A stretch of 64,000 nt of DNA from NCBI GenBank assembly GCA_031835245.1, contig JAVKOQ010000211.1, positions 26,768-90,767 of the forward strand, in the 5' to 3' direction. Each line of letters opens with the position of its first letter. Within the stretch, counting starts at the first letter, position 1. This DNA is from Balamuthia mandrillaris (taxonomy: Eukaryota; Discosea; Longamoebia; Balamuthiidae). The position numbers were made by a program, and so were the translations under genes. Under the pieces are notes generated by a model. That model was not told where the DNA came from and searched no databases. It was given only the letters and a program-made list of their open reading frames with translations. Of the stretch, positions 54,570 through 64,000 are shown in pieces.

Positions 54570-57379
54570 CTCAGCGAGGGCCTTAGCGCCAGCAGATGTA
54601 ATGTTGTTGTACGAAAGGTCAAGAGCAAGCAGGTTAGGCATGTCTCGAAGCATCTCGGCGACTAGCTCTACTTCTTTATCTCCCATTTCCGTGTTGGTAA
54701 AGCTCAAGCGCTCTGTTTCAGTGTGATCAACCAGGAGGGATGTCAAGATTTGCAATACAGGCACTGTCAGCTTCAGTCCTTCCAAGGAAAGAGTTCCAAT
54801 GTTCCGTCTGTTTAACGTTAGCGTTAGAGAAAAGCAGAATAGATGACATCTTCAATCTAGGAAAGATACCTAGGGAACAGGCTGAGAATGCGGGTATCAG
54901 GACGCTCCTTGTTTGTTTCACAGAGGGCGAGGTACTTAAGGTAGAGGACCTTGCCCTTGGCCAAGAACAACCAATCATCACGTTCTTCCTTAGTCTTGGT
55001 ACCAACAATCAGCTCCTCGCGGGCACCACCATCATGGATTTCGAATGTGATAGTCCATTTCTTTGAAGCAAAATGTTAAGGTTTGAAGAGATAGTAAGAG
55101 AGAGAGAGAGAGAGAAACGACGAAGAGAAAAGTGAAGGAGAGAATATAGAAAACGTACAGGTTTGCCATCCTCGTCGTTCTTGGCAGATACTTGAGCATT
55201 TTCCAAACTGAGCTCGCCTTCAGAGGCGCTGATATCATCTTGATCCTCCTTCTTGTTATAGTATGATAAATAACAACCTCGGAGCACAAACCATCTCTTT
55301 TTCCATCGCTTGCCCTCCACTTGGGCCATGAGAAAACCTTTCTTGTCTACAACCTAAACACAAAAAAGCGACATCAGCCAAAACATTAGCATGAATAAAA
55401 GTAGAACTGTCAAGGTTAGGAGACTAAGCACCTCGCGAAGTTCGTTTACAGCATCTTTGACTTTGAGTATTTGGACAAAAGTCTTGCCTCGAGATTGGAG
55501 CCTTTGTTGCAGATAGGCCCTCTTCTCTTCTTCAGAGTCTTTGAGCACTGTGTCTTTCACGTACTGTTGTACTTTGTCAACAACACCGCGGCGTACTTCC
55601 AGCAGCTCAGCCTTGTCTTTTTCGTCATCCTGCTCTTCCTGCATTTCCTTGAACTGAGCGTGAAGAACGTTGACGTGCTCCCGAAGAAGGCTGCACAAGC
55701 TTTCCATTCGGGCAGCAACGGTAGCTGGAGTCAGGTCGGTAAGCTCCTCATCGTCTCGCAGCCCCAACGCCCTTTTCAATTTCTAAAAGTGAGGGAGAAA
55801 AACAGGTGAGCATGAGTACGCAGATTAGAAGGAAGGAGAGGAGGAAAAACCTGAGCCTGTTGCCAAGTGTCAGACAGCAAGTCAATGTTCTGTCTGCCAA
55901 GATTGTGTCTCTTTTCCCTCTCGTCATTCAGTTTCTTCTTGAGTTCCTCTTCCAAGCGTTCCAATTGTTCCATTTCTTCTTTAATCTGATTGGATAATAT
56001 CTACGTTAATAACAGAATATTGCAGTATAGGAGAGACAGCAGAGTGAGAAAAGCAGGTACTCTTCTGTTCCGCGAGTCCATCATTTCGTCCAGCTTCTTG
56101 TTGAGGCGATCGCGTTCCTCCTCCAATTTCCTGAGCTCGTCTTCCAATTGCTTCAAACGGCGTTCCTCATCACCGAGATTCTTCTCTCTCTTCTCTTTCT
56201 CGTCCAAGAGAGAATCCCTTTCGGACAATGCGACGGCAATCTCCTCTTCTTCCTTTTGCAGCTTTGACTTGACTTCGTCCATGCGAGATCCCAAGCCCCT
56301 TTTTTCGTTGGCCAACTTGATCCTATCCGCGTTGGAAGTCCAGGCGTGGTAGAACAACGAAGAATACAGGACCACGCTACGCTCATCAGGATCTCCAGAG
56401 GTAAGATCAGAAGCCTCGAAAAGCTTAGGGATACCAAGTTTCTCTTCAGCCACGTCAAATACCTTGTTCAACACGTCGGTGGCGTTCATCTAATAAATAT
56501 ATCAAGCAAAAAAAAAGTATTCAGGTACTATTCACTGTGGAAAATGAGAAAGGGGAATAAGAAGGCCAAATATACCTTAAGGAGAGCATCAAAATCAATA
56601 AACTCGGGATCAAAGCGGTCGATAAGAGCAGCCCAGGCAAGTCCGTCATTGAAGCTTCTCTTGAAGCTATCGATCTTTACACGAGGATAACCCTCTGTCA
56701 TCTGACCGATCCATTGCAAAAGATCATCTTCAGGCTTTCCTTTGCCTTCACCGCCAGCGGACAAGGAACCCAGATTCAGTTTCCGGAAAGTACTCCACAA
56801 CAAACCAAGAATGAGCTTCAAGTCGCCATCTGCCAAGTCTGTTTGTCGCCGCAAAGATGTTAACGCTGTTTTCCAGAGACGCCAACACACAAAACAAACA
56901 GAATGTGATGGGAATACCTTCTGCGCCAATGCCGACAAGTTTGATGTCCAAGTTGGTTTTGATGTAGTCGACGGCCTTGGAACAGTTTTCGATTTTTTCG
57001 ATTCTGCTCCTTGGGGCTTTCTTGTAGGGTGGCACGGTACCCGGTTTGTCGGTGACCAACTCGAGGAACTGCAAAACTTTGACACCATCCGTAATGTCAG
57101 CAGGCACATCTTTGATGGGCTCCACTTGCGCTTTGGTGAGGTAAGAGTTGACCCACGACGTGAGACCCTTTGTGTTTGATGGATTGCACAAAATAACATT
57201 TCCAAAAAAAAGGATGCAAAGTAGAATGAGTGAAACAAAGATCAAAGATCAGAGACCAGCGCACTGGCGAACAATTTCGTTGGGTGGTTCTGTACCTTAA
57301 TCTGCACTTGTTGCCACTTTTTCTCCTTGAGTCTTCTTTCCAACTCCTTCGGGTTCAAGTTTGCCTTTTCGTCCTCCAT
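53861..57379 (-). CDS. Actin-binding CH-CH / coiled-coil / PH / leucine-rich-repeat protein
   Basis: Ten exons (57296-57379, 56918-57167, 56576-56838, 56061-56489, 55851-55985, 55432-55782, 55159-55353, 54870-55060, 54570-54807, 53861-54421) join to exactly 898 residues. Two calponin-homology domains come first, at about residues 28-115 (L-T-S-W-V-N-S-Y-L) and 130-245 (Y-P-R-V-K-I-D-S-F, W-A-A-L-I-D-R-F). This is the tandem pair of the alpha-actinin/cortexillin type that binds F-actin. A coiled coil spans about 260-500. A PH domain at about 505-600 (R-W-K-K-R-W-F-V-L-R-G) probably binds phosphoinositides. At least six leucine-rich repeats of the RI/CARMIL type (L-D-L-S-Y-N-N-I-T) finish the protein. 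A membrane-linked actin crosslinker is inferred. Introns 7 and 9 carry sense-strand CT arrays. Confidence 0.92.
54533..54567 (-). repeat. (CT)n array in intron 9 of the CH-PH-LRR gene
   Basis: On the sense strand the donor GTT is followed immediately by CT repeats. Confidence 0.92.
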
Positions 57380-58003
57380 TTTACACAGACCCTACTGTTT
57401 GTGTTTTTGTTTTAACAAAAAAAGAAAGCCAAAGAGCGAGGGATTTGCAGGATAGATGCGAGTGCGAGCGTAACGAAAGTGAACAACAAATAAAAATAAA
57501 ATCGGCAGCGCAGAAAAAAAAATATTTGTAAGAGTGACCGCTTGCAAGGAAATCAACAAGTTTTAAAAAAAAAACACACAGCACGCACCAAGCAGTACAG
57601 AAGCAGACACAGAAAATGAAAACGAGAAGCGGCCCTTTGTCACAGGACTGGATCCAGTCAATCAAAAAAAAAAGTGGCTTTGGTTTCGGCTCACCGTCAA
57701 AACGGTCGTCTTCGCTTTCCGCAACCCAAAAAAAAACGTCGGCAAAGCATTTTTTTTATTGCCTGCCCCCCCAATTAGGGACCCTAGATTATGAGGGGTA
57801 AAGGCAGCGGTCAAGACCAAATCCTGTCCGAACGCCCCAATCATAAACACCGGGCAGGACCAGCGTATTTACAACAGGGACACGGTGAGGGCTCGTTCGG
57901 TTCCTTTTCTTGTCGCGCAATGAGGAAATTTACCGGGGTTCAGTTCGCCAATCACCGTGATTTGCCACATCAGCACTTGCGTTTTTTAGGCAAAAAAGAA
58001 AGA
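57380..58003. other. Intergenic stretch
   Basis: It holds the 5' flank of the CH-PH-LRR gene and the 3' flank of the GDPD gene, with A and T homopolymers. No gene or RNA is supported. Confidence 0.5.
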
Positions 58004-61000
58004 TCAGTGGGAGGGAAGAACAGGCACCGAGAGGAGAGGGTCGGAGGATGGCTGGGAGGGCGCAGCGAGCACCAACTTGCGCTGGACGGGGTTGGCGTGG
58101 TCCGAGATGATAAAGTCCACGCCCCATTTTTCCTGCAACTTACGGTTTTCTTCCTCGTTGCTATGATATGGGAGAGAGTAAATGTCAGCACACTCCAAAG
58201 AGTCGGTGAGAGAAGGGGAGGGAGCATTTACTTGTCAGCGCCGTACGTAGCAAGGAGAAGACCACTGCTCTTTATAATCTTGATAAGAGAAGGGCTCATA
58301 AGCAATGGTGTGACCTTGCTTACAATACCCAACAGATTCACTGTGTTGGGCAGGCAAATAAACATGTGAGCTCTCCATTCTCATGGGAGGGGTTAATGGA
58401 AAAAATAATCCAGTAACGCACCTGACTTGGCGAAACGAACGGCTTGCTGAAGGGAATTCATACGTTGGTCCAACAAGACTTGAGTACCTGCCGCTGTCAA
58501 AAATAGCACTGGATATCGAGGCTCTGTATCGATTTATGAAACAAATCACAATATTTAGTAAGCGTCAAAGCCAACAAATTGTGGTTAAGTACGCTTTAGA
58601 CTCAGCATGATGCATATATCTGGGTCGAAAGAGCTCCACACGATTCTTCGTTGTTCATGCGCAAAATCGAAGACCACCTTTTACTCAAATGATAAGTTTG
58701 AAGCATACTCTCATAAAGAGATTTGAGAGAAAGAGTGAGAGAGGACAACTGAATGAACCAACCTTAAGTATAGCATCAACAGTTTTGTTACGTTCATAGT
58801 AATACACTCCATCCGCTATTTCTTCTTCGGTAGGGTACTGCCAAAGGATACAATTAGGTAAACAAGAAATAAAAAACAAGATGTTGCGTTCATTACCTTC
58901 ACTTCAATGTTGAGGCCTGTATGTTTGGGCACCAAAGAAAATACTTCCTCCAATGTTGCAAATGTATCTACAAGAAAGAAAAAGTTTGTGTGAGCAATGA
59001 TAAATATGTTTGATAAAGATTTGAAAAAGACATTACCTTGGACTTGAGGATGAGGAACGGTGAAAGTAACGTGACTGCGTTGTTTTTTGACCTTCTCTCT
59101 GGCTCTAGCTTTCGCCTTTTCTACGGAGATCTCGCATTCTTCCAGCACAGGTACTTTTATCTTCTCAAAATCATCTTCCTGTTGCTGAGTTGATGCTTCC
59201 TCTTCTCTTATTTGTGGTGGCGTTTTGGAGGCCTTCTTCTCTGCTCGCATTCTTTCTTCTTCCAGCCTCTCTTCTTCTTCCAGTTCTTTCAAAAACTGCT
59301 TATCAACAACGTCACCAAAGCTTCTTCTTCGTTCAAGCAGCTGAGCCTTGTGCTCTTTCGACATTTTTTTCTTACTCTTTTGATGTTGATTCTCAGCAGA
59401 GCTCGCATTGGTCGGTTGGCCGCTCTGTTGCTGTGATTCTAGTTGTTGCAGTTGTTGTTGCAGAGAGTCTTGCTTCTTCTTGTCGCCATTACCCTCGGCT
59501 CCGTTTTTGGTTGGCATGTCACGAAGGGTACGTGGTTGGTTTTTAATTATATTCTTACTCTTTCCCCTCATTACGCTAATGCCGATCTCTTTGAATTGTT
59601 CCACCGTCAACTGGTTAATAGACATAAGGAACTAGACAGATAAAGGGGATAGGGAGAGCGAGCGAGCGTGACAGGACAAAGTGGTTAGAAACCATCTTCA
59701 ATAAAGAGGGGAAACAGAATAAATGAGATTGTACCTGGCCTTTGGCGTCCACTGGAATGAGAAAATCGTGGTATATCTAAAATAAGAGGGAAGAAGGAGG
59801 TTTGTGTTGGATACATGGAGGAAAAAGAAACTGTTACTGGTATGAAGGTACCACTGGGACTCCGTCACTGGTAATCTGAACATCGAATTCAATTGAATCC
59901 CTACCGTACTGGGAAGCAGCTACAAAGGAAAGAATAGTATTTTCACCTGTGAGAAAACAGACGGTTAGTCCACACGTTCTCTAACAAAGATGCGAGCGAT
60001 ACGTACTGATGCGAGTTCGTTTACCACTCTTGCTAAGGGCGTCGTTAGCACCAAAACCACGGTGTCCAATCTCCACTACTTTAGTTGATTTCCAATACGT
60101 CCTCGCCATCACGTGCTTCAAGTTGCGGTGCTTGAAAGGCGTTACCACCAAATATTCAAAAGTAAAGTCACCTACAATTTGCAAAGCTATATTTCATTTT
60201 GCTCATATTAGTAAAAGCTAGCCTGGTGAAGAGAGGATGGATGATGAACAGAAGATTGAACTTACACAATGGAGTAACAATAGGCACTGTGATAGTTCCG
60301 CAGAGATCTTTTAGCTGGTGGGGAGCAATGAAGGCTCGTCCAATAAGGGCTCTGCGGACCACAACGACGGCAATAAAGCCAAAGCAACGTTGGAGGTCAG
60401 AAGAGCTTGTGAAGAGTTAGTTGCACAAATGAATGCATGCGTACTGTTGACCATCAAACTGGGCGGGCTGCGTGGCCGAGTACACGTCCACATAGAGCGC
60501 CAAGTTCTCAAAGTGGAGGGCGTGAAAGGTATGCTCCTTGAGCTCGTCTTCTTGCGGCAGCACTACAGCTTTGGGTGTGATCCTTGGCTTCAAGGAGAGA
60601 AAGAAAAAGGGAAAGCCAAGAACAGTGTGTCAGCTATTCCATCTAGCGTCGCAATGAAAAAGGGCACAAACAAATAGGACGTACATCTTGGGAAGAAAAC
60701 ACAATCTTGTGTACTTTCTTTGCTTTGTTCTTCAAGACGAAGGGTGGGCGACGAGGCTTCTTTGGGTTGTAAGGATGCTTTGCTCCAAGTCGAATACGCA
60801 ACTGAAAAAAACAGAATCATAACACACACGAGAGTGTAAGAGAGTGTACGCATTCGAAAGAGCGAAAAAGGCAGAGACGAGATGAAGAGAAGTGCACCTG
60901 GATGTCATTGACGAGCCAGCCATGGGCCTCCTCCCAGACGTTGAGGGCAGGGTCCTCTTGCTCTCCCTTGCTCTCCTCGCCAAAGACGCCATCGTCCACA

Positions 61001-61338
61001 AAGATCTCCAATCCCACAGGTACGACCGTTCGATTCTCCTTCCAGCTCTCCCAACTGACCAGCGTGTTGCCTTCCCTGATGAAGTACTTGTAGGTGACGG
61101 GGGCGTCCCTCTCCAAAAGCACCTTGCACGTCCAACGAGGGAAGTTCTCAGGGGAGGTGGTCAGAGGGACGGCCTTCTCGTGCTTCCATTTGCCAAGGGC
61201 AGGCGCGTCTCCCACCAGGCAGACCTCCTGGCCCAGCCCTGCGCTCGGAGCTTTGATGCTGAACTTGACCTCCGTCAGTGTGGGATTTGCAGAGTCCGTT
61301 TCTGCTGCTGCTGGCGCTGAGGGATGAGCCTCTTCCAT
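58004..61338 (-). CDS. GPCPD1: CBM20-GDPD glycerophosphocholine phosphodiesterase (GPCPD1/GDE5-like)
   Basis: Fourteen exons, from 60898-61338 to 58004-58160, join to exactly 783 residues. A CBM20 starch-binding module opens the protein (V-C-L-V-G-D-A-P-A-L-G-K-W, Y-K-Y-F-I-R-E-G). The linker region of the GDE5 family follows (A-L-I-G-R-A-F-I-A, F-E-Y-L-V-V-T-P-F). The GDPD barrel keeps its key residues: G-H-R-G-F-G-A-N, E-N-T-I, E-F-D-V-Q, Y-H-D-F, N-I-E-V-K, S-S-F-D-P-D and L-F-L-T. It should hydrolyse glycerophosphocholine to glycerol-3-phosphate and choline. An insertion of about 125 Lys/Glu/Gln-rich residues (59,100-59,580) interrupts the barrel between Q-L-T-V-E-Q-F and T-F-A-T-L-E-E. 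Exon 5 has two in-frame acceptors, at 60186 and about 60171. Confidence 0.95.
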
Positions 61339-61489
61339 CTATCTCTCTTATATAAGGACCTTTGTTGTTTTGTGGCTTTCCTTACGGCTCCCTTCCCCTC
61401 CCCTCAGCGCATGCACAACTCTTCTTTGCTGATGAAGTGTTGTTGTTGTCAGTCACGCTTGTCTCCTCCATGTCGACAAATATTTCCAC

Positions 61490-61810
61490 AGGAGCAGAGA
61501 GCAGAGCGCAGAGAGGAGAGGGAAGAGAGGAGAGAGGAGAGAGGAGGAGAGAGGAGAGAGGAGAGGAGAGAGGAGAGAGGGAGAGAGGAGAGAGAGGAGA
61601 GAGGAGAGAGGAGAGAGGAGAGAGGAGAGAGGAGAGAGAGAGGAGAGAGGAGAGAGGAGAGAGGAGAGAGGAGAGGAGAGAGGAGAGAGCAGAGAGCAGA
61701 GAGGAGAGAGCAGAGAGGAGAGAGCAGAGAGGAGAGAGGAGAGAGCAGAGAGCAGAGAGCAGAGAGAGCAGAGCGCAGAGAGGAGAGAGCAGAGAGAGAA
61801 CGTGAGAGCA
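61490..61810 (+). repeat. Purine minisatellite, GGAGAGA and AGAGCAG units
   Basis: About 320 bp of nearly pure purine on the plus strand, built from GAGAGGA units that grade into AGAGCAG units. It lies between the 5' end of the GDPD gene and the 3' end of the PH/coiled-coil gene. Confidence 0.92.
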
Positions 61811-61922
61811 GAGCGTGTTTGTTTTGACTCTTCGGCCAGACAGAAAGCAAGAGACGGCGTGGCTAATTTTCGGGGGATGGTTTATTTTACAGAGAAGACG
61901 CTAGAGGCTTGAATGCACACAG

Positions 61923-64000
61923 TTATTTGAGAGTCGTTTGTCGGGAAGCGGATTTGGTGGTGCGTGGGTTGTTGTTGTTGGCGGATGCATTCGACTTGCC
62001 TGTACGCAAGAAATTGGGATCGGCAGAGAACTTATCAAAGAACTGCCTGAGGTTCTCGCAGGAATTGTTCTGGGCCCAGCCTTCATAGAAAGCCACCCGC
62101 TGTACCACCTTGGTTTTCTGAGAAGCACTGGCATCGGCACCTTCAGCCTCTATCAACTTCTTGCGCAGAGCTTGCCATTTGTCACTTTTCGTCTCCTCTG
62201 GGATCCTATCAAGGGTTGCATGCTTGCCTTTCTTTTCCTTTTTCTTGGTTTTGGCCTTTTTCTCTTTCTTCTTGTCTTTTTTCTCTCTCTTCTTATCATG
62301 TCTTTTAATAGTGTCCCCTCCTTCGCCGTTTCTAGGTTGAGTATCTGAGTCCTCATCGGAAGCACCAAGTGGAGACTCTCCCTCCGTTTCGGCCATGCGT
62401 TCCAGCTCCTTCTTGTAGGTCAACAGGTCCATCACCCGCTGCACGCTTTGCGAGCGGAAGATGCGACGCTCATTCTCTATCTCTTCCTGAAGAGTTATCA
62501 GCTGTTTCCGCAGCCTTGCGTTGACGGTTCTTAGACGCTTGTTCTCATCTTTCAAAGCAGAGTTCTCTCTTTTCTCGTTGCCAAGTTTCTCAGACTTAGT
62601 ACTATCTTCTTCGCTCTTTTCGTCTTCCTCTGAACCTTCCTCCTTTCGTTCTTGTCGTTTTCCCTCGACTGCAGCACTCTCTATCTCCCATGATGATTCC
62701 TCCTCCTCCTCCTCCTCCTCCTCATCCTCCAAAGAGGCGTCCACGGAAGCAGTAGAGAGAAGGCGTCGCTTCAAGGCTGCATTCTCTTCTTCCAAGAACA
62801 TCAACTTTTGCTGCAGATCTTCGCAGGTTTGCATGATTTCCTCTCTGAACTGCTTTTCCATCTTATACTTCGACTTGGAGGATAACGCGTTCCGTCTAAA
62901 AAGGCTTCTGCGTGACGTTTGACCTGAGTTGAGCTGAGAAGTATATAGCCTTCCTTCTTCTTCTGTTGACCGTCTGTCAGCGAGGGGCGAAGCCGCAAAC
63001 CTGTCATTGCTGTTGGACTTTTGAAAGAGAAGTTGCAGGTTGACGCTTTCTCTGTATGATGTCTTTCCGTCCAACAAATCAGCTGCAGGGCTGCCATGAG
63101 AGAGCTCTTCGACGGATGGGAGGGAGATACCAGCAGATAAGGAGGACGAAAAAGCAGCAGAAGAGGGGGATGAAAGGAGTGAAGCAGATCGATGTCGCTC
63201 TTTTAGCTCTTGCTCCCAGCTTCGCGAAAGGTCTGCTGTGTTCCTTCTTTCATCGGGGACACCAGCGTCCCTGAAAATGTCTGACGCCAGAGTGGCGCTT
63301 CTGGTCTTAACCTCTCTAGTGGAGGCAAAGGCAGTACTCTGACGATTTTGTGAGAAGCGTTGTCTGGGCTGGATGATGGATCCGTTCCTACTGGCAGACT
63401 TCTTGCGGAAACTGGCAAACTTGCGAGGAGAGGGATGAAGGTTGCTCGTGGGGGATGGCAACAGCTTCAACAGGTCATCTTCATCCACATCAGCAGCAGA
63501 GGAGTTGGAGCAGAGGTTCTGCCTCGCCTTATCCAAGCTCTTCATCCACTGATCTCGTTCTGCGAGGGTGCTGCATTTGAACTTGAATAAAGCCTTGGCT
63601 AAAGGATGCTCAAAGTCGTTGTTGATGACGTGAAAGGCGAGTTCATCTTTGGTGATGGTGGTGGGGGTGGCAAAAACTGGTCCATCCAACGAAGCTGAGT
63701 GGCGGGTCGAGGGCAAGGACATGTCATCCGACCAAGCAGGCCCGGTAGAAGCATCAAATGTAATGGATGTTCGTTGCGATTTAGCAAGCCCTCTCTCTCC
63801 CTTTCCTTCTGTTGCAGTATCCCTGCGAATGCTATCTTTCAACTTACTATCCGTGGTCACTTCTGAAAGAGAACTCGTTTTCTTGAAGTGACGACGTTTC
63901 TCTGCATATGAAAGATCCTCCTTTTCCTCGATGTTGGTATCGCTGCCGGATGGCGCAGTAGATATAACAACACTCGTCGGTGTTGCCTCTTTCTCTTTCT
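61923..64000 (-). CDS. PH-domain and coiled-coil protein, cut by the window edge
   Basis: The reading frame is open from the right edge to a stop at 61923 (about 692 codons seen) with no intron needed. The start lies outside the window. A pattern F-K-F-K-C-S-T-L-A-E-R-D-Q-W-M-K-S-L at about 63,560 matches the last strand and C-terminal helix of a PH domain. A Ser/Arg-rich linker follows, then a coiled coil (about 62,870-62,400, including K-R-L-R-T-V-N-A-R-L-R-K). A Lys-rich stretch and a short conserved-looking end (F-Y-E-G-W-A-Q-N-N) complete it. Membrane-phosphoinositide binding plus oligomerisation is inferred. No catalytic domain is visible in this part. Confidence 0.8.
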   Translation of the reverse strand, partial: KEKEATPTSVVISTAPSGSDTNIEEKEDLSYAEKRRHFKKTSSLSEVTTDSKLKDSIRRDTATEGKGERGLAKSQRTSITFDASTGPAWSDDMSLPSTRHSASLDGPVFATPTTITKDELAFHVINNDFEHPLAKALFKFKCSTLAERDQWMKSLDKARQNLCSNSSAADVDEDDLLKLLPSPTSNLHPSPRKFASFRKKSASRNGSIIQPRQRFSQNRQSTAFASTREVKTRSATLASDIFRDAGVPDERRNTADLSRSWEQELKERHRSASLLSSPSSAAFSSSLSAGISLPSVEELSHGSPAADLLDGKTSYRESVNLQLLFQKSNSNDRFAASPLADRRSTEEEGRLYTSQLNSGQTSRRSLFRRNALSSKSKYKMEKQFREEIMQTCEDLQQKLMFLEEENAALKRRLLSTASVDASLEDEEEEEEEEESSWEIESAAVEGKRQERKEEGSEEDEKSEEDSTKSEKLGNEKRENSALKDENKRLRTVNARLRKQLITLQEEIENERRIFRSQSVQRVMDLLTYKKELERMAETEGESPLGASDEDSDTQPRNGEGGDTIKRHDKKREKKDKKKEKKAKTKKKEKKGKHATLDRIPEETKSDKWQALRKKLIEAEGADASASQKTKVVQRVAFYEGWAQNNSCENLRQFFDKFSADPNFLRTGKSNASANNNNPRTTKSASRQTTLK

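Noticed and set aside
61324-61850. Arg/Glu or Ser/Leu ORFs in 61.3-61.85 kb
   Set aside because: They derive from the GAGAGGA/AGAGCAG minisatellite and have no non-repeat coding support.

Overview
The window is nuclear DNA from a microbial eukaryote. Its genes are split by short GT-AG introns (about 55-400 nt), and all the recognisable proteins are eukaryotic: Nup98, PTEN, LAMTOR1, a mitochondrial uL23, an ABCG transporter, an SPX-ankyrin protein and a tandem-CH actin-binding protein. Long Ser/Gln/Glu-rich tails and simple repeats are frequent. The gene content suits an amoebozoan, early opisthokont or rhizarian-like protist, but I cannot fix the lineage from sequence alone. Coding exons were joined by hand from splice sites and frame continuity. 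For almost every multi-exon gene the summed exon length is an exact multiple of three.

Left arm (1-13.9 kb): a gene-poor accessory region. It holds about eight short ORFs of unknown function. Most share one of two short boxes: a Cys/Pro box of the form C-[AS]-P-x-x-S-P-P, or a box LGSG[FL] followed by a basic tail. They look like a diverged, locally multiplied family. A complete-looking Ty1/Copia element (2,504-7,598) with identical LTRs and a 5-bp target duplication sits among them. A tRNA-Ile(AAU) gene lies at 12.4 kb.

Middle (13.96-43.4 kb): a four-CBS (AMPK-gamma/SNF4-like) protein; an SPX-ankyrin protein resembling the front half of yeast Pho81; a Nup98 with no Nup96 and no autocleavage residues; a 2,972-residue protein ending in a degenerate TKL-type kinase domain; a PTEN phosphatase with a very long tail; a rhodanese-type TrhO/TSTD2-like protein; a poorly resolved minus-strand gene; and an ABCG half-transporter.

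Right arm (43.8-64 kb): a single-pass membrane protein; a coiled-coil protein with a small C-terminal Cys/His module; LAMTOR1 (the Ragulator membrane anchor); mitochondrial ribosomal protein uL23; an ICMT-like membrane methyltransferase; an N-myristoylation-type protein; a CH-CH-coiled-coil-PH-LRR protein; a CBM20-GDPD glycerophosphodiesterase; and a PH/coiled-coil protein that runs off the right edge.

Several neighbours belong to nutrient and lipid signalling (AMPK-gamma-like, SPX-ANK, PTEN, LAMTOR1, GDPD), but nothing shows that they are co-regulated. The most striking non-genic pattern is that long CT (or other pyrimidine-rich) arrays sit just inside the 5' end of many introns and always lie on the sense strand, whichever strand the gene uses.
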